From NCBI GenBank assembly GCA_000729835.1, contig JFHB01000007.1:186001-250000 (forward strand): DNA of 64,000 nt. Reading direction: 5' to 3'. The DNA is from Atkinsonella hypoxylon. Its lineage: Eukaryota > Ascomycota > Sordariomycetes > Hypocreales > Clavicipitaceae. Every line of letters begins with the position of its first letter. The first letter of the stretch is position 1. A model generated the notes under the pieces. That model was not told the origin of the DNA and searched no databases. It worked only from the letters and a program-made list of their open reading frames with translations. Positions 11,891 to 24,700 of this stretch are shown here, piece after piece. Position numbers and translations under genes: made by a program.

Positions 11891-14079
11891 TTACTCCGCA
11901 GGCGTTGAGGGAGTCGCCGCAGGAGATGAAGCGCCAGCCTCTCCCTTCATGCCACCCCGTCCTCGACCGCCCCGTCCTCGATCACCTCCACGTCCGCCGC
12001 GCCCGCCGCGCCCACCACGTCTGGTGCTCTCAGAGTCGCTGTTCCCACCACCTGCGCTTCGATAGCCGCTGCCAGTGGCACCGCCTCGAGCACTGCTGCC
12101 CCAGGTACCAGCCCCCCCACGGTTGCTGAACGTCTTGCCCTCACGTTGTTGGAAAACTTTCACCAGAGGCCTGGATCGATCCTCCTGGGTACGTGTCTTG
12201 TTCTCTTCGGCTATCCGGGACATAGCAGCGTCCCGGTCCTCGACTGTCTTGAAATGAACAACCTTGTTCTGGTTGCCCCATTTTTCAATCTTTATGATCT
12301 TGCTCTTGTCCGCCTCGTCAAATAGATCCCGGCATTGCTCTTCGCTGCTCACATTCATCATGAACAGACCAATTATGTCAGGATTGGTAGACTTGGGGGC
12401 AGGTGAGGCGGCTGGCTCGGGACCACCATTTGCAGAGCCATTAGGAGCACCCGCTGTCTTCTCATTGTCCTTGCTGTTCGAGGCGAATTTGGGTGTCTGT
12501 CCGGGCTGTGGTGTCCCCGGTTTGGCAGAGCCAGGTGCTGGGGTAGCACCCTTTGCTTGTTGGGCTGCGGGTTGCTGTCTGCTTGCAAGCGCTGCAGGTT
12601 GTGAAGACACAGACGGCGGTGCAGGAGTGCCTGATGTAGGGCCAGAAACAGAAGCAGAAGGGGGAGCGGTGCCGGCAGTCACAGCAGGGACGGAGCCTGG
12701 CTGCTGCTTAGAACCACGGTGTGAGAAATTGAAGCCTTGAGCGCGCATCTCGGTGCCGATACGACCGTCCTGAATCTCCAAAACTAGATAGCCAAACGCA
12801 GCATCTGCAAGGTTGAAGTTCCACATATTCTTAAAGGCACTCTCGTCGACCTGTCCTAAAGCAGCTTGGCCAGTAACCGGACCACCGAAAGGATTGCCGC
12901 CGGCAGCTGTCGTCGGCATCTTCTCGACAATCTGTAGGGCGTTCTTGAGAAGATTCTGTTGGGCCTCGTTCTGTGCAATAGCTGGCTCAACCTCGCCCTT
13001 GACTGTCTCCCAGACGTCGTTGAAAGAAGCCTTGGAAGCGGCCAGCTTGCCACGGTAGTGATCCAGAGTGGGATTGACGCTGAATTCATTGTAGGAACTG
13101 CCGTATCTAAAATGGAGGCCAGCGGAGATGGAGAAGTCGGCCTTCAGAGCAACGGAAAGCTGGTTCAAGATTCCTTCTCGAGCAGGTGAAGCATGCGTGA
13201 CAAAGATTCGGGTTTCAGTAGGGTCGTAGACTCGGTGCGCCGTGTCCACCAGCTCTCCCATCTGCAACAATGTCGTCCACATGGTTCCCTGACCTCCAGC
13301 AATAGTGGTGCGACCCTCGCCGTTATCAAATAACTTATGCATCACGACCGCGCCACCAAGACCCAGCAATCTCAGCTTCACACCACCAATTTCCAGAAGC
13401 ATTGAACGAGCCTCGTCGATAATGTGCAGATTCGGTACCTTGTACTCTGAAGATCGAAACCTCTCCAGCACACGAACATCTTCACAAGCACCCCAGACAG
13501 TATAGACTGGAACGTCGAGTTTCACTTCGCCACTGAGTAGGAGAGGGAGCTCTGAAAGCGGAAGGTCACTGGAGGGGAATCGGGTTTTAACAGGTCCGTT
13601 GCCACCTTGTTGAATGGCCTTCTTGACTGGTTCAGGGATCAGAGGAGAATATTGGGCGATATGCTTAAGAGTTTTCTCTGCGATCCTGTCCAGGGAAGTG
13701 TCATCGTAGAATCCAAAATCACCGGTGTGGATGATATGATCAGCACGAGCTTGCTTAGCCAAGTCGTTCAGCGATCGCAAGTTTCCTGTCGAACCAAGAG
13801 GTTAGTGGTTAGACTTGTTCGTCTGTTTTTCGCCTCGGAATTTTAAATTTTCGTACCTCGGACATCTGCAATGCACAGAACTCGGATAGGGCCAGTTTGA
13901 ATAACTCGTCCTTGGTTCGGTAGGAGCGGTGCAGCGCCAGGAGGTAGAGCGGTGCCACCGTTTTGGAGATAACCTTGGTTATTGTAAGGTCGTGGCTGTG
14001 AACGGTTAGTAAAAGTCCGGGAAGAACCGTTCCCTGACCATGACAAGATGCCATCCTCAAATGCGATGCGACTGGTCAT
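11891..14079 (-). CDS. DUF2433-type calcineurin-like phosphoesterase with C-terminal RGG tail
   Basis: Exon 1 14079-13857, intron 13856-13786 (GTACGA...CGACAG), exon 2 13785-11891; 705 residues. The N-terminal half looks like a metallophosphoesterase fold: VLCIADVRGN across the intron (metal-binding D), HTGDFGFYDD (GD motif), VWGACEDV and FVTHASPAREG (late His motif). Residues about 370-480 are low-complexity Pro/Ala/Gln. A small domain of about 75 residues (DIIGLFMMNVSSEEQCRDLF onward) has the beta-alpha-beta rhythm of an RRM. The last 80 residues are RGG/GRGG repeats, suggesting RNA binding. Known: DUF2433 proteins are conserved in fungi, with poorly defined function. A longer start at 14274 is in frame but adds a non-conserved-looking leader. 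Substrate unknown. Confidence 0.82.
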
Positions 14080-14920
14080 GATGTTGACGCTGGTTGCGAT
14101 GCGCAGCTGAAACCCGACTCGAAGATGGGGATACTCAGAAAGGGGAGAGGATACGTGGTAGACGACGGGGCGAGCAGGTGGCAGATGGATCTTGGCACTT
14201 CTTTGGGAGGTTGCATAAAATGAGCAGTTTTGCAGCTTCTGACAGCTGCCAGCTGGCGACGGATGCGCAAGCATTGGCGGTGCGCTAGGGAAGGAGCAGA
14301 TGGAATTGGGGCAAGCAACTCACAGCGGCCATTCTATCTGTGTGTCGAACTCGCTCCGGACCAGGTAGAAAAAATTTTGAGCTCGAGGAAAGGCAGACGA
14401 TCGAACAAGATGGTATTGTTAGGTGCAAGCTCGGTTCGTAGGATGATGGTTCGGGTATCAAGAGGATGACGGCAAGGATAGGATGATAAACGATGAACCG
14501 CGGTCAGAGGATATGTGGTTTTCGCAGCTCTGAGCAACAAGCAAGGCTGGAGATAATTTTCCCAAAGTCAACACCAACGAAAGTCTGGAGCGAGCAAGAG
14601 CACGAGTGATGAGTGGTCACGCCTTGTCTGCACGCCTCCTGGCCAGTCCCAGCATGCGGGAAGCGGGGCGAAGGATTAGAGTAGTGCAAGCACCACGTAC
14701 AGTGAGTGGGTGTAGGTACAGGGGATGTCTTGGCTGCAGGTTGAGCCACGTCTCTTTTGAGAGCACTTGACGGAGTGATACGCCTAGTGCAGATACACCC
14801 CAGGGCCACTGTATGTGTGCTGAGGGCCGCTGGGTGGGCGTCGACGGCTCGATTCAGGCACTACATTGCAGTACTGTCTGGTTCGTTGGGCAGGAAACAT
14901 CAACAGCCAGGCTCGCGGCG

Positions 14921-14960
14921 TACCTCTAGGTACCTACTCACGTACCTAGGTACCTACTTA
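14921..14960. repeat. TAGGTACC palindromic microsatellite cluster 1
   Basis: Three overlapping copies of a TACCT/AGGTACC palindromic unit within 40 bp. Similar clusters occur at about 30942-30966, 45143-45170 and 45951-45980, all in spacers. Confidence 0.7.
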
Positions 14961-15478
14961 CTGTACAGATAGGTGCCCGTCAGGGAGTTATGCACTTGCT
15001 TGCCTGCAAAGAGCTCCGGTGCTGCAGAGGCTACCAGGTAATAGGGTTCATGAAAACGAACCACCTGGGCAGCCAGACATCATTATCTCAAAGTCTTTTC
15101 TGATGCCATACCCGGATCGAGGTCCAAAATTAAACGCGATACTTCTATGCCGAATCAAGCTTAAAATTCTGACATGAATCAGAAGTGTAATGAAAAGCTC
15201 GCGTATAACTCTGCGTTAGGCATGGATGGTTTGGACAGGGCTGTCTCGCTTGGTGGGGTTGTGATGGACGGCAAAAACCACCATGATGATTGATGAGGCC
15301 TGGCATGATTGTTCAAACGCACTGAGTAACGTAACCTTAGCGGAATATTAAGACAGGATTCAGGCTCCAAGTGGGGCGCGGGCTCATGACAGCGCTAATA
15401 AAGCAACATGCTGTTTCGGCGGCAATTTTCAGGCATGGCAACTGGCCTGGCGGGTTGAGCGCTGATCTGTGACGCAAC

Positions 15479-15512
15479 GCCCGCAAAGCCCGCAAAGCCC
15501 GCAAAGCCCGCA
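15479..15512. repeat. 9-bp tandem repeat (CCCGCAAAG), about 3.7 copies
   Basis: The unit CCCGCAAAG is repeated head to tail, followed by a degenerate copy. It lies in the spacer upstream of the ZDS gene. Confidence 0.75.
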
Positions 15513-16300
15513 CGCAAAGCCGTCTACCATTTCTCATGTGTCCAGGTGTCATCGGGGGTGTGGGTGAAGCACGTGACGTCCCCAATCACGGTCCCTGCCC
15601 GCTTTTATTTGCCTGATTTGCTGATAGTTTACTGTACGCTCAGTGCGGCGTAGCAACACCCTTCCCACGTTCCCTAGCCCAATCGTTCTCAACTCCACGG
15701 CACCTTTTAGGTCCGGCGGTAATACGGAGTAGTAAGAATAGTATAAACCTGACTGGGCAGATTCTGTACTGGACCGACTCATTTGCAGTCGTCGCTTCAA
15801 CGCACGCTCGTCGACGTCCGCACCGTGACAGACAGACACATGCACCCTCTTGCTTTTGCGACTTTAAAGTATACGCAGCACATATCCATACAGTTATTGC
15901 TGACGAACCATTCCTCTGGTGTGTCGTGCCTCACTCATCCAAAGCAATACTTCTCGAATTATCTCGGCACCTCCTAATCGCCAACCCCCCGCCGCCGATA
16001 ACGAACGCATATCCTTGCACAAGATCCAATCAACGACACGTCTCGTCCCCCAGACTTGCAACCCCCATGCGACGATAAAGTGTATCGACAGTAAGGCTTG
16101 GGCTTAGGAGACCTTTTCTTCATCGTCTTGTTGTCGACGAGTCGACCTGGCAACGGTCGCGAATCCAGCATCGCACGATTCTACCGGTTGATGTCACGAC
16201 TATTCACCCTCGAAAAAGGCTGAGGCCGTTCACAACAGGCAGCTGAAGAGGGTCCAGAGGCATTCAGGGGCTCTCCTTCAAAGTCACGAGTCTGCCCTTG

Positions 16301-19275
16301 ATGATGGTGAGTGACACAGGCGCCAAATGAACTCGTAAACAAGAGGCTTGCCGGTCTCGATAAATTTCAAGTGAAATCGGTATAGTTGTTTACCTCCGAC
16401 AGTCAGTACTTACATGGATTGTTTAATAGACCTCTTCTCGTCCCCGCGACCAAGCTGCGGGTACTTTTGGCAGCCGACGTGGACATACTAGCCAACTCTC
16501 AATTTCCGATCCGAGTCATCATGTCACGGAGGCTATTGGAACGCTTTATGGCGATGAAGACGATTCGGGATTCGAGCCGGCCGGCCGGCCTTTGAGCTTC
16601 CTTGACGGCTCCTCGTATCACGAACAAATAGAGCGGCCCTCTTATATGGAAGATCGGAATTACTCTAGCTCACGGTCACGACAACACCAGACAATCGATC
16701 ACGACTCCCGCAGACCTTTAACCCGTTCTGTTTCTGACGACCTGTATGCCTCACGTAGCTCACGCGATGAACAAGGGGCAGCCCTCAAAAAGTCGCAGAC
16801 CCTACACATGCCCTCGGTCAACCACCGAAGCAGTAGGCATTATGAATCAGCTAACTCCCCGTCATCTCCCACCCCGTCATTAAGAGACGTCCAAGCTGAT
16901 GCTTCAGGCTCGCAATTTCCTCTAACAAATATTGACAATCCGAATGATATTGCCCAAGAATTGAGCAATCTCCAAGCTTTGCGACGCATGTCTATGGACG
17001 TTGGAAATAGTATCGACCCGGACATGCCGCCTATGGGACTCTCAGCCATGCCTGTCATAGCACCCACGGGAAATGACGACGAAAATGATCCTTCCCGATT
17101 GCTCTGGGTTCCGGCCAGAGTACACCCTGAACTGGCTCCGAGTGAGTTTAAGTCTTTCTTGGAGAACCGTGTACAGTTGATCAGACGCAAGTCGGGAGAG
17201 TCGTTCTGGTCGCCTGACAGTGACCTCAAGCGCAGTGACTCCGATTCACTTCGGCGTAGAAAATCAATGCTCAGCCGACAGATTGATAATTCAGGCGGAC
17301 AAGGCGCGGTAGGATACGTGGATGGTGCTGAACGATTGGAGCGCAAACGATCAAGTGGTGGTAGCCGTAGCCCAGAATTAAGCCTTGATGACTTGGTAAA
17401 GAATCCTACCCGGGCCGTTCAGAAGTTCGCCCAAGAATCTCAGGGCGGTTCCCTCGGAGAGGGTAGTCATGACGATATGCCTATACTTCCAATGGCACCA
17501 GGCATGGGATTAAGGAGATCCACGAGGACAACGTATCGCAAGGGAGGTAGCCTTCGTTCCGGCGATAGAGTCCCGTTTTCAAAGCGCATGGTCCAGCGTC
17601 AACAAGAAGGTGACTCCCGCGATATGTCCGCCTCGTTAGACTTTGAATCGTCTAAAGAACACTCATTTGACATTGACAGAGCACAATCAGAGTCTACTAC
17701 AGAAATCTATTCACGATCAGCACGATCTGTCAGGAAGCGGCATGACTCTTCACAAGACAGCTTGCCGACATCAACAGGAGCGGAGAGCCATATAATTCCA
17801 GACAATGGAGCAGCTATCTCTCTCCCTTCAATGCAAGAACAGCTCAGCATCCGGGCAAAGCCACAATCTACAACTGACCTAACCTCAGAGAATGGCTCAC
17901 AGGACGGCGGCTCAGGCACTCAGAACAATCAGTCTGCTACCCAATTCCCCCAAAGATCATCATCCCAGAACACAGGCCCGACGCATGAAGACCTCTTGTC
18001 TCAAAAACCCGAAGTTGTAGTGGAAGAAGCTTTCGTTCATCAACCTAGCAGGCATCCAGCTCCTGTTCTCAACAATCATGCCGTCCACAAACAGAGCTCA
18101 CAAGTTCAGTACTTGTCCAAGTCAACGGCTCCCTCCCATCAACAGTCTTGCAGCGGTAACTTCGGTTCATCTGCCCTATTGAGCGGAGACGCATCTCGGA
18201 CAGATAATCTGACCGTGATTCCGACTTTCAACCAGATTGACAGGAAGCCCGAAAAGAAGTCGAAGAAAGACAAGGATGATGATTCTGCAAGCTCATCCAG
18301 CAAGTCAGGTGGGGCATGGAAGTGGCTCAAAGGTGTAACTGACGATAAAGACAAGAAAAAGGATGAAAACAGAAAAGCAAAGGCAAAGGCTTCGATTGAT
18401 AAAGCTTCAGACAATGCCAGACTTGATGTTATTCAGAACTCAATTGAAAAAACAACGGTCAAAAGTCGGGAAAGCCTTGTTCTAGACAGGGATAACGTTG
18501 ACAGCAGGTTACTGGATGAGAGGAAAAAAGAGAGTCATCGAAAGACCGATTCCAAGAAGGAAAAGGATGTCAGCATTTTCTCCTCAATATTCGGAGGAAG
18601 CAAGCGAAAAGAAGAGAGAGAGAAGGCGACAAAGAAAAGCCAACACCTACAAGTGCCTGAGGAACCAGTGTATAAACCTCTACTACCTGACGTGGATTAT
18701 AACTGGACTAGGTTTCCCTTGTTGGAAGAGAGAGCTATTTATCGGATGGCTCACATCAAATTGGCTAACCCTCGTCGACCCCTTCTCAGTCAAGTCTTAC
18801 TCAGCAATTTCATGTATAGTTATTTGGCAATAGTTCAGGCCATGCATCCCCAAATGAACGTGCCAACATCTCCGCAGCAGAAGAGGTTAGAGGAGGAGGC
18901 CCGACGAAAACGGCGGGAACAAGAGTATGCCTCGCGGCAGCAAATGAACGATGAAGACGCCGAGAATAGTCTGGAGCAATATAACTTTGACTATCACAGG
19001 GTGAGTAATGACCCATGATCGGTGTTGGGATGCAGAGGGTCTGAGATAAACTGATATACCTCCAGGCTACTGTTCAATATGCTGAGTCTGGCTCTGAGAA
19101 CCAATCGGACTATGCAGATGAGGCTCGGATTTACGAAGACGAGCGCGGAAATAACAATGAGGAAGGATATGACTGCGACAATCAAGAAGATTACGGACAC
19201 AGCGTGAAAGATTATTACCAATATCAGAGCCACGATTCAGATTATCGAGGGCATGGAGGTGACGGCATGTGGTAA
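16301..19275 (+). CDS. ZDS-family protein, PP2A(Cdc55)-regulating, with Zds_C domain
   Basis: Exon 1 is only ATGATG (16301-16306), followed by intron 16307-16429 (GTGAGT...TTTAATAG); exon 2 16430-19000; intron 19001-19065 (GTGAGT...CTCCAG); exon 3 19066-19275; 928 residues. The N-terminal 740 residues are Ser-rich and disordered, with basic/Lys clusters. At about 745-800 the Zds_C domain is clear (EPVYKPLLPDVDYNWTRFPL, EERAIYRMAHIKLANPRRPL), followed by a KRLEEEARRKRREQE helix and an acidic Tyr-rich tail. Known: yeast Zds1/2 bind PP2A-Cdc55 through this domain and act in mitotic exit, polarity and mRNA export. The two-codon first exon is inferred because it is the only arrangement joining an ATG in phase to the open frame beginning after the in-frame TAG at 16427-16429. 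Confidence 0.85.
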
Positions 19276-20290
19276 TGCCTATCTATCACGACCTGGACAT
19301 TCTCCTTTACTTTCAACTACATTTCTTCCTGTGGCCCGAGGACTCTAATTTATCTTGGCTCTTTATGTTTTCGAGGCCTCCGCAGTTGATGACAGAAAGG
19401 CTTCCATCTGCGCAAAGAGCGGGCAAAGGGCAGTTGCACCCGGAAGCAGCATCTTTCTTTAAAGCATTTGACGGAGTTTTATGATTTGGGCGGTCAACTT
19501 GACTACCAGACTAGGGATATGGTCACGTCATTGCCCGAGCAAAGGCATTGTACTCTGAACACCGCCCCTGGGCTTACACATCAATCACATAGGGTATTGG
19601 CGAAGATCAAACAGCGCGGCGTACATAATGAGTCTGACAGTTGTTCTTCTAATCCACTCTTTTTCTTCTGTTTGAATGCGCACATATATGCACACATTAT
19701 AGGCGGTGGTGCCGTCGTATTGTAGTTCACTTATCCTCCTTTACTCGTCCACCACTCATTCTTCCCTCTTCATCAGTGTACGATTGGAGAGATCGGGTAG
19801 ACACTCAAACAGCCCGACTGCTGACCTAACCAGTCCAATCCATTGGTGATGGGACAAGCGAGCCATTGCATGGGAAGGGTTATGAGGTCCAGAGTTAGAA
19901 TGATAAAGGACATGTAATTACTAAAGAATAAGAGGGCCAAATTTTGGGTCAAGTTCAACGCGTATATGCCTGTCCTTTCTTGTTTTCGTGACAATGCAGA
20001 TTGTGCTCAATATATTCGTGACTGCTAGCGGCTCCAGATCCCGATTGTATGCGGTCACGTTGAAGAGCAATGTTGAAAAAACAAACATAGAGCTATTTCT
20101 GAGTTTGCACGCTCATCACCTCTTGTTCCATCCCAATCGAGTCAAATGGCTTGAGGCCGCCAATCTATTATAAGAAAGGCAAACTGGTAGGTTGTACAAT
20201 TCTTGTTTCATGACATAGGGAACTTTTATACAGTACAAAGTCCTTTTTCTAAACTTCCATGTTAGCTGTACGACAGGAAGCTCGCTACAT
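19276..20290. other. Convergent intergenic spacer
   Basis: About 1 kb between the ZDS gene (+) and the complex I gene (-), both ending here. No coding frame of substance was seen; it should contain two 3' UTRs. Confidence 0.6.
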
Positions 20291-21283
20291 CTATTTCTTA
20301 GGCTCCTCCTTTTTCTCTTCCGGCTTGGGTGTAGGGAGCTTAAAAGTATCAGGTTTGCGGTCTTCTCCAGGTCCAACCATCTCCCAAGCACTAGAACCAC
20401 CCTCAAAGTTGCGGAATGCTTGCGTAAGCTCAAGCGGCTCCGTGACAATGCGCTTCTTTTCTTCGTCGTACCGAATCTCAGTATATCCAGTCAGAGGGAA
20501 ATCCTTGCGGAGAGGGTGGCCCTCAAAACCATAATCCGTCATGATACGTCGGAGATCGGGGTGGCCTGCAAAGAAAACACCAAAGAGATCGTAGACTTCA
20601 CGTTCGTACCAGTTGGCACCATCGTAGAGCGAGGTGACACTGGGGACGGGCGAGGCTTCGTCGGCGTAGGTCTTTACACGGATGCGGGAATTGTGTCTGA
20701 CGGAGAGAAGGTTATAGACGACTTCGAACCGCTTGTCGCGAGTAGGGAAGTCGCACGCGGTTATGGTGCTCATTTGGGTGAATTCGGCAGAGGTGTTATC
20801 TGCAACAGTTTGTTAGTACAAAAATCGCAGTTTCGTAGAACTGACGTCGAAATTAAAATCGCCTCAGTTTAGTGGCTCACTCTCCCTCGGACCCAATGAG
20901 ACGGCCGCGGTGTGAGAATTGAGATGCATACATTTGAGAAAAGTAAAGACGGGAATAACTCCCGAAGGCGAAATGTAGATGGTAAGCTCGTCCTTCCAGA
21001 CGGAAAACTGTTGAATGTACTTTGGCAAGCAGCCCATTAACCAAGCTCCGTATTTGTGCATATTATCAGCCTTGCTTTGGTACTTGTCAGCTGGGTTGAC
21101 AAGAGGAGCTTTCAGAACTCCAATATGATCTCGTGGTGCCAATCGCATGTTTTCGGCCTCCTTAGGCATATTGACGAGTTGAGCGGCCGACACGGAAAAG
21201 GCACGAACTGCCTGTCCGCTGAGGGCATACGAGGGCCGCAGGACCGACTTTAATGTCTGGCTTCGAGTCATTTTCGTCGCCAT
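20291..21283 (-). CDS. NADH:ubiquinone oxidoreductase 30.4-kDa subunit (NDUFS3/NuoC), mitochondrial
   Basis: Exon 1 21283-20932, intron 20931-20800 (GTATGC, branch TACTAAC, TTGCAG), exon 2 20799-20291; 286 residues, very close to the Neurospora 30.4-kDa subunit. It has a basic presequence in residues 1-35. The NuoC fold is visible (WKDELTIYISP, FPTRDKRFEVVYNLLSVRHN), then the 30-kDa signature (WYEREVYDLFGVFFAGHPDL) and RRIMTDYGFEGHPLRKDFPL. The Lys/Glu/Pro-rich tail is typical. Known: it belongs to the peripheral arm of complex I, next to the subunits that bind quinone. Divergently arranged with NOT4, 432 bp apart. Confidence 0.96.
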
Positions 21284-21715
21284 GACCGTATCGGTCGCCT
21301 AATTGGAGTCCGATTGACGGGATAGAAGACCGAAAGGTTGACGTCGGAAGGTGATGATTGATAGGAATCGTAGTCCATGCGCTCGCCGACGATTTGCCGG
21401 GGAGAAGGTCGGCCTACTAACAAATGGCTACTTTAGCCCTTGCTATTGGGTAACCTCACCCATAGCGCTCAGCTGAGGTCGGATCACGTGAATGGAACTT
21501 TCACGCTAACCGGAACGGTCTGTGGTGCGAAAGGGAAGTCTTGCCAGAGCTTTCTTTTGGTGCCATTTGATCGTGTATTCATTCTGCCCGAAAGCCTCAC
21601 ACCACACTACTATCTCTCTCTTTTGCTCATACTCCTTCCGCCTCCATCTCCCGACGACTGTACATCTTTTTCTCGTACCTCTTCCGGTATCATATATTTC
21701 ATAATACCCGACGCC
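21284..21715. promoter_or_regulatory. Divergent promoter region (complex I 30.4-kDa subunit and NOT4)
   Basis: A 432-bp spacer between two divergent genes. Its right half (21580-21700) is pyrimidine-rich, as is common before fungal start sites. No coding region. Confidence 0.5.
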
Positions 21716-24700
21716 ATGGCGCCGCAAGATTCTTTCATAGAAGAAGAGGAAGATGTCTGGTAAATGTTTTCCCCTGCTCTGGTCCTGTTGTCGCTCGTCA
21801 CGCCGCCTTCATCCCCCGTCGAGAGCACATGCCGTGCACCAGCTCTTACAGGATGAGCTAATACATTCTTTGAACAATAGTCCTCTTTGTATCGAAGAGT
21901 TTGATCTATCAGATCGCAATTTTCGACCATGTCCCTGCGGATATCAGGTCCGTCTTAGCCCGACTCGGGTCTAGTCCCTGTCTAACTCAGCAATAACTGA
22001 CTACTCGTTACCTAAAGGTTTGCCAGTTCTGTTTCAATAACATAAAGAACAACATGAATGGTCTGTGCCCGGCATGCCGACGACCGTACGATGAGAAGAC
22101 GATAGAATGGAAAGTCGTGACACAGGAAGAGTAAGCCCTTACCCTGGATTCGTTTGTAAATGGGACACGCTCCAAAAACTACTATATTTAGTCCTGCACG
22201 AATATGGTTGCTTTCGAGTAACTGTGTTGTTCGAAAATGCTGACACGTGGTTTGTAGGGTCGCCGAATTTCGTGCCAACATAACAAAGAACCAAAAAAAG
22301 CGAGCTCAAGAACAACGACATAAGGAGGTGCAGAAACGCGAAGCTGAGAAAGAAAATCGAAAGAACCTTGTCGGCGTACGTGTGGTACAGAAAAACCTGG
22401 TTTATATTACTGGACTGGCACCCACTGTTCGAGAAGATGAGTTGCTCAAGACATTGAGGCGACCAGAGTTCTTCGGTCAGTATGGAAACATACAAAAGAT
22501 CTCCATCAGCAATCGGAAAAGTCCGGACGGGCAACATCATTCCCTGGGCATCTATGTAACGTTCGAGAAACCGGAAGAAGCGACGAAATGCATCCAAGCT
22601 GTACATGGTTCTCAAAATGGGGATCGTATTCTCAAAGCTCAGCATGGCACGACTAAGTACTGCTCTGCCTGGTTGAAGAATGAGAAATGCAATAATCCGG
22701 GTTGCATGTTTCTCCACGAGCAAGGCGACGAGGAAGATAGCTATACTCGGCAGGACTTGTCATCAATGAACAGCATACATACACAAAGACCACTATTAGG
22801 TGGTGGAGGCAGTTCATCCCGCACTATTTCCAGACAGCAAGGCCCCCAACCAACACCACCTCTACCCGCTGCCCAACCCATGGCGAGGACCGCTAGTAAA
22901 GAAGGATCCGACAACGGCGTGGACTCGTCGGCGCTACCGTCCTCTGCTAACTGGGCCCGAAATCCTCAACGTAGCCGTAGGGGTAGCTATGCCACCAGCG
23001 GAGCAGCATCTAGCCCTGCAATCTCTACGTCACAACCAGTGAGAAATGAAAATGTCCCAGAAGCTATCGATGACACTGAGACTTCTGGCTCAGCTTCAAC
23101 GTCAACCAACAAAGGGAAACAACAGCAAAAACCGACCTCGTCTTCGACATCCGAGCCCACGAAAGGTGAAGATCTATCAGCGCGTCGACTGGATAGTGCT
23201 CTTGTCGGTATGTTGAAGGCTTTGAGTTTCTGCAGGCTACCCACACTCAGTACCGTCGAGGATGACAATCTACACCCTCCAATGTTCGACCCCCACGGCG
23301 GTGAAAAACGACGGGCGATGCGCGAAGATGAAGAGTCTCGCCTGGATCAGGAGGACCAGACAGAAGTTCGAGCCCCTCCGTCAGACGGCGAGCCCGAGGC
23401 TGGTGGTAGCCTCGCCCTCGGTGGCGAGCCAGAGCACAAGGAGCTTACCGTGGATGGGCAGGGCTTCGACCAGCGACAAACAGGAACACAACCTCCTATC
23501 CAGCGTGGGGGTGCCGACGGGCTTTACGGGTCAGCTGCTGGATCTGGCTTCTCGCAGACGCCTACTAGCGTTGGTCGATCCATGACACCACAGCAGCTTG
23601 CTGCCCTCCGAACTCAGTCTGGTTTTGGCGACCAGATGCCACCCGGTATCTCCGGGCAGAACATGTTCCAGAGCCCTAGCCACAATCGCCAATCGTCTCG
23701 ATTCAGCTTTGCCAATGAAACTAGCAATTCTACCAGCAACATTAAGCTGGCCGCCAATGCCAGAATTATGGCCCAACAATCATCTATGATGCCCAGTTCG
23801 TTCCAGTCTCAGGCTGGGAATCCGTTCTACGGTACGTCGATGACAGGCCCTCCTCCTGGTTTGAAGTCCACTGGCACGCCACCTAGTATGTTTGGTCAAA
23901 GTTTAGGTGTCGGCCCGGGTTTTGGCGCAGCCCCGAAAGATTCTTCCAACGATTTACTTCAGACTCTCATCGGTCGCAATCGAGGTGGCAGCACCCAGCC
24001 TCCTGATGTTGGAAAGCGTGAGTACATGACTTCTTCTTTTACCAATCAGTATCCACCCTCTACTACCTCCACCCCAGCTCCTGCTTCTGGCCTCCTGGCA
24101 TCGCTCTATGGCAACCCCTCTGGAGCTTTCCAAGACTTTGGTTCGAAGCAGAAGAAGAAGGGCAAAAAGCACAGACATGCTAACACTTCCTCCTCAGGAG
24201 GGAGTGGATTAGTAGATCTTGCGGACCCGAGTATCTTGCAAGCAAGGATGCAGCACCAGACCCAGGGCAATGCAGGAGTTTCCGGACAAGGACTGTTCGG
24301 TGGTAGTCAGAGTCAAGGTGGGTACAACCCTAATATGATGTACAACACTGGCTACGGACGCTGGTAGTTCGAATCTTGATCTACCGAGACAAGAATGGGG
24401 ACATGGTTTACGTTTTATTCTTCTGATTTTGGCCGCATTTGATCTGTTTCATTGTTCACTGAGCATTTCTTTTGCTTCTGCTTCGTATGTACTTTTCACC
24501 TTGATTGGGCGTTTTATTGGCAATATTCGGCGTCAGTACCGCAAATGGGCTGCATCAGCTCCAAGGAACATGAAGACATGCATATCTTTTATTATGATCC
24601 AGCAGGCATTTTACAAGACCGCTCAAATTCCCCTTAGAGACGGCTAGCGGCAAGTTTGCGAGAAACGTCAGGGTTTTTTTTTTAACGTTATTGGGACTGG

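Larger units (their letters stand above)
14080..16300. promoter_or_regulatory. Divergent intergenic region (phosphoesterase and ZDS genes)
   Basis: A 2.2-kb spacer between genes transcribed away from each other. No frame looks coding. It contains the TAGGTACC cluster at 14921-14960 and a 9-bp tandem repeat at 15479-15512 (both listed separately). The 5' UTR of the ZDS gene probably begins near 15.7-16.0 kb, where pyrimidine-rich sequence appears. Confidence 0.5.

Noticed and set aside
23186..23240. Possible 35-nt intron (GTATGT...CTGCAG) in NOT4
   Set aside because: Too short for a spliceosomal intron and the frame is open through it.
24429..24647. Plus-strand frame inside the NOT4 intron
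   Set aside because: 72 codons starting at a non-ATG codon, with no link to splice sites; treated as intron or 3' UTR.
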